Shown: positions 1-10,332, numbered from the stretch's first letter. The stretch: 64,000 nt of DNA from Diphasiastrum complanatum (GCA_029204225.1 CM055106.1:41742368-41806367), one strand, 5' to 3'. The notes: generated by a model from the letters alone, not told the origin. Program-made: numbers and translations.

Positions 1-808
1 TATATGATTTGGATAAGGATCTAAAGGGAGTGTTATGCTAGTATAATTAAGATCTGCACCTAGACATTTGAGATTTCTGAATCATTGACAATTAACTTGA
101 GTAGTTGATTGCTCTAGGATGAAGTTAATTGGTATAACGATCAGTGTGATGAGGATTCAGCAGAGACTGATAGTTTTGATTTATATTACTTGTAAGATGC
201 ATGATTAGTGAATCATTTAGATTCATCAGTCATTAGAGAAAATATGGGCCCTATTAAAAATGCCATGTAGCATAGATAAAAATAACTATAAAGTAATTAT
301 AATATCATTTTCTAACTTCTTTACCCATCTGCCCGCACTACTTTCCATGTAAATGAATGCACCTTAGTTTAGTCACATCATATTTCACTGGTGCTTAACC
401 GTAGTTAAAATATAATTTTCAAAATGATGAAATATTCCCTCCCAATAATTGGGAACACTCAAAAATTGAAATTAGGAGTGACATCTCTGAAACAAAGTCT
501 ACGCCATCTCTATCTCCAACAGGGTCTAGCGCCATCTCCAGCTTTGTTATTGTCATTCTGTTGTTTGTTACTATACTACTGTACTGATGACAAAGCTTTA
601 TCATCTTCATGTGGATCTGTCACCAGAATATGCTCCGCTCCAGACAAGAAATTCAAAGCAACCCAAATTGTCAACTTATGATATGGGTTGATATAGAGAA
701 GAAAAATTAAATCATATAGATTTATGGTCATCAAGAATATTGTATCATGTTGATCCATGTTCATTGCAACATCCAGATTTTCATTCGGTGAGTTAGTTAA
801 TAATCTAT
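1..808. other. No gene recognised
   Basis: AT-rich sequence with only short chance reading frames on both strands. I see no domain, LTR end, primer-binding site or tandem repeat in it. Confidence 0.5.
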
Positions 809-1981
809 ATGTGTCATGTCAAAAATGGCCTTTTGGGTTACTGTGAGAATTTGATGTTTTATGGGAATGCACATTCATTGCAAAAAGTACATTATTTGGA
901 AGAGAAATCAAGGAAAATATCAAAGGAGTGCAAAGAAAAATCTACAAAGTTAAAAACTTGTTTGGATGAAAATGAGATGCTCAAGAAGGAGATCGAAATG
1001 TTGAAATCTTCTTTGCATCATTATGCAACTAGTAATGATGAGATAAAAACTTCATTTCAATCCATGCGTATCTCATATTTGTCTCTTGTTAAAGATCCAC
1101 TCAATATTCCTAGAATTGGCACTTTCAACATTGAATGGCATTTAGTAAGAGATCTGAAGACATTAAAATGTATGTTCAATGTATCCCATGGCGCTAACTC
1201 TAAACACCCTTGTTTGTACTGCATGAAGACATGACAAGGAGTACAAGAATATCAAGAGATCAAGAAGATTCTAATTGAAAACCTGTACTACCAATTTCTC
1301 TTCAAAATGTTCATATCTGTACATTGCATGCGGAGGTGCGTATTATAGAAAAAACAATATATCTTCACATCTTGTTTGCATGGAATTCCGAGCCAGAGGT
1401 TTGGACAGAAATTACTGCAGCAACTCAATATTTTGAAGAAGAGGGTTCTACTCATATACACAAAGTAGAAGTTTGGAAAAAATTAGACAACATGGTGAAA
1501 TACTTGAGAAAAGATAAATTTTCAAATACTGATGTACAAATGATACACAAAACAACCAGTGAATTTGTGGATGCATTTCGAAGTGCATCGGGTGTTGATC
1601 ATATAACACATTATATGGTAAGATTTCGATGTTACACTACTATAGACAAATATGTGCAATTAAATTAGATACTTTTGGTACTGATTTAGATTATGTTTTT
1701 ATGACAAGCAGCACATATTACGACATCATTCAACATTCTTTGCAAGAAATAGTGGAAGTCTTAGCATATGGTCATCGCAAGGAATGGAAAAATTTCATTG
1801 GCAAGCAAGAGTGACATTTCATAAAAGTACACAACATGGTGGGACTAGCACAAAGAACATCTATATACTGCAACTTTTCCAATCGTTTTACAGAAGAATC
1901 CAAATTTGTCATAATACAAAATCGACAGATTATAAAAAATTTCAAAAAGCATGCAAATTTATACAAGCCAATAGGCAATAG
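809..1981 (+). pseudogene. Decayed transposase-like or uncharacterised protein remnant
   Basis: Two open pieces, 809-1234 and about 1285-1668, lie in different frames and are separated by stops; weaker coding-like pieces run on to about 1981. The first starts with a charged, probably coiled-coil segment (about residues 28-70) and ends with IEWHLVRDLKTLKCM and a CLYCMK cysteine pair. The second opens with a CTLHAEVRIIEK stretch. A tryptophan-His/Asp motif, a CxxC pair and a following Leu-His-rich stretch recall uncharacterised, probably transposon-borne proteins, but I cannot name the family. No terminal inverted repeats were found. The stops and frame changes show that it is not functional as it stands. 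Confidence 0.35.
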
Positions 1982-2041
1982 ACACACAAACAAATTTTGT
2001 ATATTAAATGAAAAGTTTTACGAAGTACAATTTAGTAGTAT

Positions 2042-2380
2042 CTACTCAGCTTCCGATACTTTCTCTAATGAAAGTTGCAACTTAGAATCATGCAACAATT
2101 TCCTTCTTTCATATGGATCCAAGAGCTCATAGTTTTCATGCTTACTCAGATCAACGTAAGCAACATACAATGCAAAATGAGATGATCTGAACATGGAATT
2201 CACTGTTTTATATCCTAAAATTTTAACTGCAATAGTTTTCTTTACAAAAATTATTTTATGCACCTTATTAAAATTATGTCCTCTAAGAAAATGAGACAGT
2301 GCCTTGATAGCCATAATCATTCTCTCACCATGTTGATGAAACTTTGAATGGGCAACACATATCTCATTATTCTTGAAGAA
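2042..2380 (-). CDS. Putative 3' exon of an unknown gene
   Basis: On the minus strand a 112-codon open segment ends at a TAG at 2042-2044. It begins directly after a good splice acceptor (plus-strand ctg at 2381-2383, read as a pyrimidine-rich tract ending in tttgcag). The encoded segment is basic and reads like real protein: FFKNNEICVAH, then HGERMIMAIKAL, ending in DPYERRKLLHDSK and QLSLEKVSEAE. The frame joins in phase 0 to the open segment at 2575-2754, whose donor is gtgagt. I do not recognise the family. The decayed transposase-like frame lies just downstream on the other strand. It may be a true gene end or an old fragment; no upstream promoter is visible. Confidence 0.4.
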   Translation of the reverse strand, partial: FFKNNEICVAHSKFHQHGERMIMAIKALSHFLRGHNFNKVHKIIFVKKTIAVKILGYKTVNSMFRSSHFALYVAYVDLSKHENYELLDPYERRKLLHDSKLQLSLEKVSEAE

Positions 2381-2574
2381 CTGCAAATAGTGTCACAGTG
2401 TATGATCTATTGAAAATTCTCCAGCAGAAGATCTCTGTCCTGCTTGACGAATTATCAAATCATGAAGGAAAATTGTTCTTGAAATGAAAAAAAAATAAAG
2501 TAAGCTCCAGTATATAATCTGACATAACGAATCTACTAGTACATAATAAGATACAAAAACTCACGCATTCAGCT

Positions 2575-2754
2575 TTGTCTTCCATGATTACTGTCTCTCC
2601 ATCAATATTATGTCCACCTTTCGATGTCAATATTGTTGGTGAATAGACAGTTGGTTGTGGCAAACCAAGTTGACTTTGGATTCTGAAAAACTCCTCTTCA
2701 GAAGGTAGACCATCTTCTTTGTTGCACATACAACCATTTTCAAGCAATCTTTCC
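2575..2754 (-). CDS. Putative internal exon of the same unknown gene
   Basis: This minus-strand open segment encodes ERLLENGCMCNKEDG, then LPSEEEFFRIQSQLGL and a Gly/Asp-rich end. It finishes at a consensus donor (tgc followed by gtgagt, plus-strand 2573-2574 as the GT). An acceptor-like cag sits at 2755-2757. Further upstream (2770-2830) another frame encodes an acidic stretch, DIIDFDVNDLLPGV, that could be the preceding exon or the same exon after a frameshift. The splice to 2380 keeps phase 0. Function is unknown; the 5' part seems to be lost near 2850, where unrelated sequence begins. Confidence 0.35.
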
Positions 2755-2849
2755 CTGAATAAAACTCATCATTATGTACATCGTTAACACCAGGGAGAAG
2801 ATCATTAACATCAAAATCAATTATATCCAAACAACTCTAAAAAGTGATC

Positions 2850-3614
2850 TCTAAGTTTAAAAATGACATTGGGCCTCTAGTTTTATTTTAATTACAAGGC
2901 CCAAGTCAAGTTTATTTTAATTACAACTTCAATTGCATGCTTATTGGGCCATGGGCTTATACACGCATGATGCCATGCCCTCGCAGCACATTTTATTGGA
3001 GGATTTTATTTATTTACACTTTGTTGGAAATACCCCCAACAAGACCCACGGCCTAAAGTAGTGCCGGTCCCTCGACACTCTGCCGGTTTAGTAGAGCGTT
3101 CTCTTGGACCGCCTCTGGTGGATGAGATATCCCGTAACGTCTTCCATGAAGTTGAGACAGTCCAGTTTCTTCGAGTCCTTGGGCGTGTGTAAGGACTTGT
3201 GAACTCCTGTCAGCCATTCCTGATCCACCCATGCTTAGAAACTTCTTGTCACGCGAGCATTCATCACGCTCCCGTTACACTATTGAACATCATAACAATC
3301 AACATCACAAATCTTGTATTTTCCTCCCAGTTCATTTCCCACAGATATCCACCTTCACCACATCTCCATCCTTGACAAACATCTCCACATCTTCCACTTT
3401 CCAAAATTCTACCTTCCATATTTCTTACTCCACCTCATTCTGTTCCCACCCTTTTTATTCCCACACATCTTCCACACCGTTCTGTCCAGCACACCTCTAC
3501 TTTCACACACCTTTCCTTCCCAACCTCCCTCTTTCACAAACCTTTTCTTACTGCACCATACATTGCTCCACACACATCTTCCAATTTCTTCTACATAGCC
3601 ACTTTCACCTTCCA
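2850..3614. other. Unresolved region, no confident gene
   Basis: The first part is AT-rich with repeated ggcccaa/gggcc words; 3040-3230 is more GC-rich. A long open frame at 3231-3872 (+) is Ser/Pro/Phe/His-rich with no recognisable domain and is probably an accident of pyrimidine-rich DNA. This may be the 5' untranslated or LTR part of whatever element carries the coding region interrupted at 4087. Confidence 0.3.
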
Positions 3615-3830
3615 TCTCGATCGGAGCCAGTCCATCCCATCTCAACCGACGCCACTCTCTCAAGTCTCGACTGGAGCCAGTCCATCCCATCTCAACTAAC
3701 GCCACTCTTTCAAATCTCACCCGACGCAGTGCATTCCATCTCAACCGACACCATCCTTCAAATCCCAACCGACGCACCCTTAACCCTGTCTGAAATCTCA
3801 ACCGACACAGTATTTTCAAACCCATGTTTT
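3615..3830 (+). repeat. Tandem repeat, about 50-bp unit, four copies
   Basis: Units start near 3615 (tctcgatcgg), 3665 (tctcgactgg), 3715 (tctcacccga) and 3763 (tcccaaccga). Each contains variants of ccatctcaaccgac. Periods are 50, 50 and 48 bp with scattered substitutions. The array lies just upstream of the coding region broken by element 1. Confidence 0.75.
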
Positions 3831-3969
3831 GTTCATTTTCACCATGTTATCCAACTCCAGTTTCAATTCTGAAGAACCTGAGGCAAATAAGCTCAACATC
3901 CAACTATGCAAGTTAGATCTTACAGAGATGTAGACCTGGTACTAGTAGGCAGAGTCTTTCTTCAAGGCC

Positions 3970-4086
3970 ATTGAGTTCTAGATCCCTGTCCTGACGGGAT
4001 ATCAAAGTTCGTACCTGGTACAAATGGCGCATGCCAAATATAATGCAACGACAAGGTCATCTCAGCTCATAGATCCCCCTATCAAG
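3970..4086 (+). pseudogene. 5' part of unknown coding region split by element 1
   Basis: The frame running up to the insertion encodes TGYQSSYLVQMAHAKY and then RSSQLIDPP. It lines up in phase with the frame that resumes at 7995 once element 1 and one copy of the 5-bp target duplication are discounted, so this and 7995-9720 are one former reading frame. A TAG interrupts it near 3984 and two more stops lie near 3943. The family is unknown. A retroelement gag-like protein is possible but not shown. Confidence 0.5.
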
Positions 4087-4677
4087 TGTGAGAAATTGGC
4101 AAAAATCTAGCTTGGTATTTTTTATGATAGAAGTTTGTAAGTGAATCTCACATGTGTGGAGGATGTTCCCACGTGTGGAGAATTGTAAAGTAAATCAAAA
4201 TGTTTGATATAGGGGTCTCATAGAATTTCATAGTCAAACATTTAGGTGTAGGATGTTGATAGGGTCAAATTTGGCATAGATGGCAAATTATCCATTTCCA
4301 CTTGTAATGCCACTATTGAGCCAAAATAGAGCCAAACTTGTGCCAATTAGAGTGTAGACAAGTGTCATGCTTTTGTTTGATGAAGCTTAAGAGGTCCAAT
4401 AGGATTTAGAGGTGGAACCTTGTGAGGTCCAATAGAAAATTGAGGTGTGCTTGAATGTAGTCCAATAGAATTTTGAGGTGCATGGATCAATGGTCCACTA
4501 GGATTAAGAGGTGGCAAAGTGTGATCCAATCATAGTTAAGCATAGTGGTAGCTCATGAATCTATTAGTATCATTGTACTCTTCCTTTTGGATCTAGTTGA
4601 TTTTGAGATTGAGTGGATTTTGAGTGTCATTGAATTTCTAGCTTTCTCTCTCTACCCGAGAGCTCATGATGGTTTTT
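4087..4677 (+). repeat. 5' LTR of element 1, truncated at its 3' side
   Basis: It matches the 3' LTR at 7177 with roughly a dozen visible differences over about 590 bp. It stops at ctcatgatggttttt, where the sequence jumps into gag. A G-box pair lies at 4151-4175. Confidence 0.85.
4151..4175 (+). promoter_or_regulatory. Paired G-box-like module in LTR (CATGTG-N13-CACGTG)
   Basis: CATGTG (4151-4156) and CACGTG (4170-4175) are separated by 13 bases, 64 bp inside the LTR start. CACGTG is the canonical plant bHLH/bZIP G-box; a function here is inferred. Confidence 0.5.
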
Positions 4678-5007
4678 AAGATGAATGTCTCTAATGAGAT
4701 ATTGAGGGAGATTGGTGATTGTTCTACATCCAAGGAAGCTTGGGATTGTCTCAAGGCCATATATGAGGCTAAGAACACCTCTAGGCTCCTCACTCTTAGA
4801 AATCAAATATTCCAAAGTAGTCAAAAGAGTGATGAGAGTGCATCTAATTATGTTCTGAGAGTCAAGGATATTCATAGGGAGCTTGCATGTATTGGTGACT
4901 CAATCAATCAAAGTGAGCTAGTCCAAGTCGTTCTCAATGGCTTGAGAGATGAATATGACAACCTTGTCCAATCCTATGCCATTAAGGAGGAGCTACCAAG
5001 TTTGTAG
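4678..5007 (+). pseudogene. Copia gag, amino-terminal part missing (element 1)
   Basis: It encodes the UBN2-type gag core: MNVSNEILREIG, the EAWDCLKAIYEAKNT stretch, then a VLNGLRDEYDN motif. Compared with element 2 it lacks about the first 68 residues. It ends at a TAG (5005-5007) where related copies have a sense codon (the gag at 52.7 kb reads LPSLEDLQG). The next open frame (5020) continues gag in the same phase, so the TAG is an in-frame stop and not a natural end. Element 2 carries the same TAG. Confidence 0.8.
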
Positions 5008-5019
5008 GCCCTTCAAAGT

Positions 5020-6750
5020 GTGCTTATTTCTAAAGAATCAAGACAAGAGTACAAACTCTTGAGGATGGACAAGCTATCACTCAATCATGATGATGGCAAA
5101 GTTCTATTTGCCAAGCACAAAGAGAGGAGTAAGAAGCAACACCATCACTTCTCTAATGACAAAGCTAAAGACCAAGATGGAGAGGAGGAGGAGGATACCT
5201 CTCATGCATCTACTTTAAATCTCAAGAAGAAGATGATCAAGTGCTTTTATTGTGGCAAGAAAGGCCATTATGCCACCAATTGCTTCAAGAAGAAGAATCA
5301 ACGCAATCAAGCCAACATCACCAATGAGAAAGAAGACTATATTGCATGTGATGGAGAAGGCTCTCTTATGGAATCAAGCTTCTCCTCTTCCACCTTCAAC
5401 AAGGATGACTCATGGTATATTGATAGTGGAGCATCTTCACATATGTGTGGCTCCAAGCACTTTTTTTCATCTATTTTGCCTTATGATGGAGTCAAGAAGG
5501 CCATATACTTTGCAAGTAAGCATGAGTGCAATATTAAAGGAGTAGGGATTATTCCCTTGAAGCTTGCATCTTCTAAAGATCTCTTTCTCAACAATGTTCT
5601 TTTTGTCCCAAACCTTACAAAGAACATCTTAAGTGTTGGCCAACTTCTTGATAGTGGCTGTGATGTCAATTTCAATATTGACAATTGTGTGATCAAGAAG
5701 GATGGTGAGATCCTTGCATATGGATCAAGATTTGAAGGCATCTACAAATTGGACCCAAGTGAGAGTGCAAACTCTCTTGATGTTTCTTATATGTCCAATA
5801 TTTCAAAGGAGGATGATCACACAAGATGCACATATCTTCTCTCTTCAAGTATTATGGTGTATGATTATTCCTTATTATTCAAAGCATATGTTGAGAAGAA
5901 ATTCTCATTGAAGATCAAAGCCTTGAGGAGTATTGGAGCTCTTGAAGGAATAGCACCATATGAAGTTTTATTCAAGATGGAGCCTAAGGTTGATCACCTT
6001 AGTGAACTTGGTAGTGCTTGCATTGCACATATTCCCTTAGAAACAAGAAGGAAGGATGATCCAAGCTCATGGATCATGATTGGATACTCATCCATCAAGG
6101 AGGCCTTTAGTGTCTTTACACTCTCTATTTCAAATGTAATCGTGAATAGAGATGTCATATTGCATGAAGATTCAATCTTGGAAGTGGCCGAGATCAAGAC
6201 TTCTCAAGAAGCATCACAAGTTATCCTTTTTGAAGGTATTCAAGCTATGATGGGGCCAATGTGTGAGGAGGAGTTTCTTCTTCATATGATTTCAAGAAGA
6301 TCTTCAAGATTCATGGCCGAGTCTTTATGGCTCACCTTACATGGAAAAGAGGGGCATCTTTCATGTTGTATCTACTACAACACATTCATATATGCTTCTC
6401 TTCCTTTGCTTGAAATGCTATCTTGCTTCATTGAATTTTTTGGATCTCAAAGTTCAAGAAAAGCTATACTAGTTTTGTATGATGCTTATGGTATGGACAT
6501 GTTTCTTGTCATTATTGACTTAGATGTGTTTCCAATACTTTTTGAAAGCAAGATATTGTATTGTCAAAAGTATGCTCTTGGTTCTAGTAAGAACAAGATT
6601 GAGCTTGGTACTCACTTTTTTGAAAATCATGTTTTCACATGTTTTGAGGTAAATTGTAAACTCCTCTTGAGATTAAGTGAAGCATCCAAAGTGGACACTT
6701 ACATCCTTGAGAGAGTAACTAGCCTAAAAAAAGATCAAGATGGTCTTTGA
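5020..6750 (+). CDS. Copia gag zinc knuckle-protease-degenerate integrase fusion ORF, 576 aa
   Basis: This open frame follows gag in phase after the TAG. Residues about 75-88 form a CCHC zinc knuckle (CFYCGKKGHYATNC, bases 5242-5283). A retropepsin active site DSGASSHM follows (bases 5422-5433 code for DSGA), then the usual NNVLFVPNLTKNILSVGQL protease tail. After that only scraps remain: a segment that precedes the second catalytic Asp (FKAYVEKKFSLKIKALRS), then a jump over the rest of the core to PYEVLFKMEP and IVNRDVILHED, typical of the integrase C-terminal region. The last roughly 190 residues match no domain I recognise. The frame stays open despite the large deletions, and a nearly identical copy exists at 23555. 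Confidence 0.75.
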   Translation: MLISKESRQEYKLLRMDKLSLNHDDGKVLFAKHKERSKKQHHHFSNDKAKDQDGEEEEDTSHASTLNLKKKMIKCFYCGKKGHYATNCFKKKNQRNQANITNEKEDYIACDGEGSLMESSFSSSTFNKDDSWYIDSGASSHMCGSKHFFSSILPYDGVKKAIYFASKHECNIKGVGIIPLKLASSKDLFLNNVLFVPNLTKNILSVGQLLDSGCDVNFNIDNCVIKKDGEILAYGSRFEGIYKLDPSESANSLDVSYMSNISKEDDHTRCTYLLSSSIMVYDYSLLFKAYVEKKFSLKIKALRSIGALEGIAPYEVLFKMEPKVDHLSELGSACIAHIPLETRRKDDPSSWIMIGYSSIKEAFSVFTLSISNVIVNRDVILHEDSILEVAEIKTSQEASQVILFEGIQAMMGPMCEEEFLLHMISRRSSRFMAESLWLTLHGKEGHLSCCIYYNTFIYASLPLLEMLSCFIEFFGSQSSRKAILVLYDAYGMDMFLVIIDLDVFPILFESKILYCQKYALGSSKNKIELGTHFFENHVFTCFEVNCKLLLRLSEASKVDTYILERVTSLKKDQDGL

Positions 6751-7176
6751 TATCAAGATTAGATCCATCATGGATATAGTTCATTGTATGTGGACTAGTC
6801 AAGCTAGAAAGCATAATCTTGATAATCATCATTGTTTCACATCTTATGATCTTGATCTCCATGATCCTTATGAGACTTGGAAGCCTCAGATTTCTCTATT
6901 TATGGTGCATCCATCATGCAAGTGGAACTTTCAAGGCAAAGATCATCATCAAGCATGGAGAAGCCCATGATAATAGTGGCATATTGGTGGAGCACTTTTC
7001 AAAGGCATTGGCAAGAGATCTCTACCAAAGAGATCTTATCATGGATATGGTGAGGGTGCTGCTATGATGGATCCCTTGGCTGATCTTCACTTCTTATGCA
7101 TACCAAAGGATCCACTCAAAAAGATTTACAAACTTCTCAAGTGATCTAGTACCTTTCCAAGCTATTTTTTGAGGAG
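6751..7176 (+). pseudogene. Degenerate 3' end of pol in element 1
   Basis: Short overlapping frames. The piece at about 6975-7067 reads VEHFSKALARDLYQ, resembling the end of copia RNase H (usual form ...FTKxLxxxxF). A short gaggag purine run precedes the 3' LTR at 7177 and may be what remains of the polypurine tract. Confidence 0.4.
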
Positions 7177-7994
7177 TGTGAGAAATTGGCAAAAATCTAG
7201 CTTGGTATTTTTTATGATAGAAGTTTGTAAGTGAATCTCACATGTGTGGAGGATGTTCCCACGTGTGGAGAATTGTAAAGTAAATCAAAATGTTTGATAT
7301 AGGGGTCTCATAGAATTTCATAGTCAAGCATTTAGGTGTAGGATGTTGATAGGGTCAAATTTGGCATAGATGGCAAATTATCCATTTCCACTTCTAATGC
7401 CACTATTGAGCCAAAGTAGAGCCAAACTTGTGCAATTAGAGTGTAGACAAGTGTCATGCTTTTGTTTGATGAAGCTTAAGAGGTCCAATAGGATTTAGAG
7501 GTGGAACCTTGTGAGGTCCAATAGAAAATTGAGGTGTGCTTGAATATAGTCCAATAGAATTTAGAGGTGCATGGATCAATGGTCCAATAGGATTAAGAGG
7601 TGGCAAAGTGTGATCCAATCATAGTTAAGCATAGTGGTAGTCATGAATCTATTAGTATCAATGTACTCCTCCTTTTGGATCTAATTGATTTTGAGATTGA
7701 GTGGATTTTGAGTGTCATTGAATTTCTAGCTTTCTCTCTCTACCCGAGAGCTCATGATGGTTTTTCTCTCTCTACCTGAGGAGAGCAGCTTGGTTCTACT
7801 TAGAATACTTTTGAAACACTTCCCACACGTGTGAGTGAGAGTTGGAAGTGACTGAATGCATGTAGTAGTGTGTTTCTGCCATAGAATCAAAGATAGATCT
7901 GTAATCTCAATCTAGTCTTGATCTTGGTGCATCTACACACCTTAGGAGATCACAAGTACATGTAGTGGACAATCCACACGTGTGAAATTCAACA
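7177..7994 (+). repeat. 3' LTR of element 1 (818 bp)
   Basis: TG...CA ends are intact. The LTR contains the G-box pair at 7241-7265 and further CACACGTGTG palindromes at 7824-7833 and 7975-7984, the latter about 10 bp from the LTR end. Confidence 0.9.
7241..7265 (+). promoter_or_regulatory. Paired G-box-like module in LTR (CATGTG-N13-CACGTG)
   Basis: Same spacing and position (64 bp inside the LTR) as in the 5' LTR. Confidence 0.5.
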
Positions 7995-9720
7995 TCAGGA
8001 ACTATGTTTATAACGTATCATTTGCGACAGCCGATTTGCGACCTTTTGGGTTCCCTCGAGGACCAAATGTTGTCACAAGGACACTCCAGAAGATAGAGCA
8101 GACAACATATTTCAAGTACATCGATCCCTCACTGGATAAATGGAAAAATAAAGACGGGTACAAAGTTGAGACGATCAATGATCAGCGGTTGCAAGCTGCA
8201 TGTGCATATCTCACCAGATGCACACAACGACCAAGGACAAAAGTGGTGAGGGTACCCATGTCCCTGTTCCACATGATGGCAGATTCACGATTGCATGCCC
8301 AGAACCTCTATGATTGGGCATAGTTTGCTTCGAACTACCTTCATGAGTTCCTTAGGAACAAGCAACCACTAACTATACTGGGATATCTCATGACAGATAT
8401 CAGTCTCCAACAGGTACAAAATGGGCCAAAGCTTCAACAACACCTACAGATTGCGGATAAGGCATGGGACATCCCAATCGGGGCCAAATAGTCCAAGCGT
8501 GCTCACTCATGGGCTACTTCGCCATCGGGACTCCAACCCAAAAGAGTCAATAGCAATATTCTTTCATTGGTACAGAAGCAGAAAAGCCCACAACCAGACC
8601 CACAAGCAGCCACATCCTCGGAAGCTCAAGAGGTCGATACCTCCAAGGCCCAGTTACCAGACACAAAGCAACAAAGAATACAAAGAAAGCTTCAGGCTAG
8701 GAGGACATCACCAGCTGGAACAACATCAGACGGTTCAGCTTTCGATGATGGAAGCTCAACCTCAGCCTCTCAACAACACTCATCACCCTCACACATCATC
8801 GACGGGGGTGATGGAGCAACGACGTCTACAACAGTACTAGACACGACAACATCACAAGTCGTGATTCAGATTACCATGCCAACACCGCCAATGTCACCAC
8901 ATGCAACATTCTTTTTTTGGAAGGGGGGGTGGGGAGTTCCAGTCCCCACAGGACACAGAAGCGGCCAAGTAGTCACAAGATCAACAACCACAGGCCCAAC
9001 AAGTCCACACATTGGACACTTCACAATATTTTGATGTTGTGCAGACCTGATGAAAATAAACGATAATGAACCAGAGAAGGTGGATCAACCATGAAGAAGT
9101 CTGACCCCTCCAATAACCACCACCACAACAACCACCATTGTCACTAACATCATTCCTCCACTTCTCCCACCTCCATTTTCAGTTCTGACACAATGCCTAT
9201 TTTTTGGATTAGCTTCACCATCCCACACTCCTGATCAGTACCCAACGCTCACTAACCTTGAGAAGCTCTCCAAAGCAGCCAAACGCTCAATGATCGGCCT
9301 ATCCGAAGCAAGCTACCATATGCATTGGTTGGTAAGCCAATATCAAATGCTCGCGGACAAGGTTCAGTTCCAGGACCAAAAAATTGTGCAACATCAGAGG
9401 CTGGCCAAAGAGAGGAAAAGGAGACAGAGAAAATTAGATTCATGATAGCCAGGCAAAAGACCACTTTGGAAGAGGTACAACAACAACGGAAGCACCAGAT
9501 GGTCCAGATTGACCAAGTACGAGACAAATCGTTGGGTGCAATGATAGTTGATGCCCCTCTAGTTAAGCCCAAGGATATACAATTCCAGGCCCCACGGGCC
9601 TCAGCCATCTAGATGGAAAAGTACGTGCGGCTAATCCAAGAACGGGAAGCCAAGAAAAAGATTTTTGAAAATATTGTGGCCAAGTAAGAAAAGATCATCC
9701 TGGAGTCCCAGATGGGTGGA
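7995..9720 (+). pseudogene. 3' part of unknown coding region split by element 1
   Basis: The frame continues from 3970-4086. It is well conserved in style to 8323 (RPFGFPRGPNVVTRTLQ, KVVRVPMSLFHMMADSRLH), where a TAG falls in front of FASNYLHEFLRNKQPL. Another TAG follows near 8490, then a Gln/Ser/Thr-rich linker (to 9034), a Pro/Thr tract, and a strongly charged coiled-coil segment (about 9290-9700; e.g. QMLADKVQFQDQKIVQHQ) with a frameshift near 9430. The order of globular domain, low-complexity linker and coiled coil suggests a single large protein, possibly the gag-like product of an unclassified plant element. I do not recognise it. Several stops make it a pseudogene, apart from the element insertion. 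Confidence 0.45.
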
Positions 9721-9726
9721 CTTTGT

Positions 9727-9962
9727 GGGAGGAACTAGCTCACCCAGCCAATTTGATTTTATGTTTTTCTTGATTCTTTCCAATTCTAGCATGTGGAGAC
9801 CGGAGAAAAGACAACCAATGTAGAAAGGAGTTGAGAATAGACAACCATTACAAGCTCCAGAAAGTAAGAATCTGTGTGATCAAGAAAAGACAATGGGGCT
9901 CACTTTATTATCCAAACATATAAGATGGGGCTCTACCACCATTAAAATCCTCTAGCAACAAT
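9727..9962 (+). repeat. Diverged copy of the 318-bp local repeat
   Basis: It shares the order gggaggaact, agcatgtggag, acaagctcca, gacaatgggg(g)ctcac and ggggctctaccac with the tandem pair at 10541-11175, at lower identity. Confidence 0.65.
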
Positions 9963-10330
9963 ATGAACATATTCAACGACCATGAAAAATTTGACCATGG
10001 ATTATGGATGACATTCAAGCTTGTTTGGAGGTTAGCGTTTGATGTGCATGCTACCTTTTAGATTGAAGGTCTTCTAAAAAACTATGCTTTCATATGACAT
10101 CCATGTTTCGATGTTACACTTCAATTTAAAAATGTAAGATTATTTTGATTGTCTTGGAAATATTTTTGAAATGATGACCTCAGACAAAAATTGGGTTTGA
10201 AATGTAGCTTTCATATAATTTCGATCTTTTTCTAAAAGGCAAACATGAGTTTGCATTTTGCACGCATATAGGCAAAGAGGCCTTTGACATGCCTTGCACC
10301 CTGTAACCATGTGGCTAGGCTTAAAATGTA
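9963..10330 (+). repeat. RLP 5'-flank module, copy A
   Basis: It is homologous to 11165-11540 and 14400-14690, which stand upstream of the two RLP pseudogenes. Shared words include ttttagattgaaggtcttct, tttcatatgacatccatg and tgaaatgtag/tgtac. No RLP coding sequence follows this copy; instead the 318-bp repeats do. Confidence 0.6.
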
Positions 10331-10332
10331 TA

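Larger units (their letters stand above)
4087..7994 (+). mobile_element. Non-autonomous Ty1/copia element 1, flanked by near-perfect target duplication
   Basis: The element begins TGTGAGAAATTGG and ends with CA at 7994. The flanking pentamers are tcaag (4082-4086) and tcagg (7995-7999), a target duplication with one mismatch. The left LTR is cut off at about 4677 and fused directly to the middle of gag, so the rest of the LTR, the primer-binding site, the leader and the start of gag (all present in element 2) have been lost as a roughly 1.2-kb deletion. The interior carries gag, a zinc knuckle and protease, then a patchwork of integrase scraps; no reverse transcriptase catalytic motif is present, so it must rely on proteins supplied elsewhere. 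Confidence 0.85.

Noticed and set aside
3231-3872. 213-codon plus-strand open frame
   Set aside because: Ser/Pro/Phe/His-rich translation of pyrimidine-rich DNA with a tandem repeat; no domain, and an open antisense frame exists over the same repeat.
8421-8840. 139-codon frame overlapping the unknown interrupted coding region
   Set aside because: It is a shadow of the frame that continues from 7995; that frame joins in phase across element 1 and keeps a coherent linker and coiled coil.
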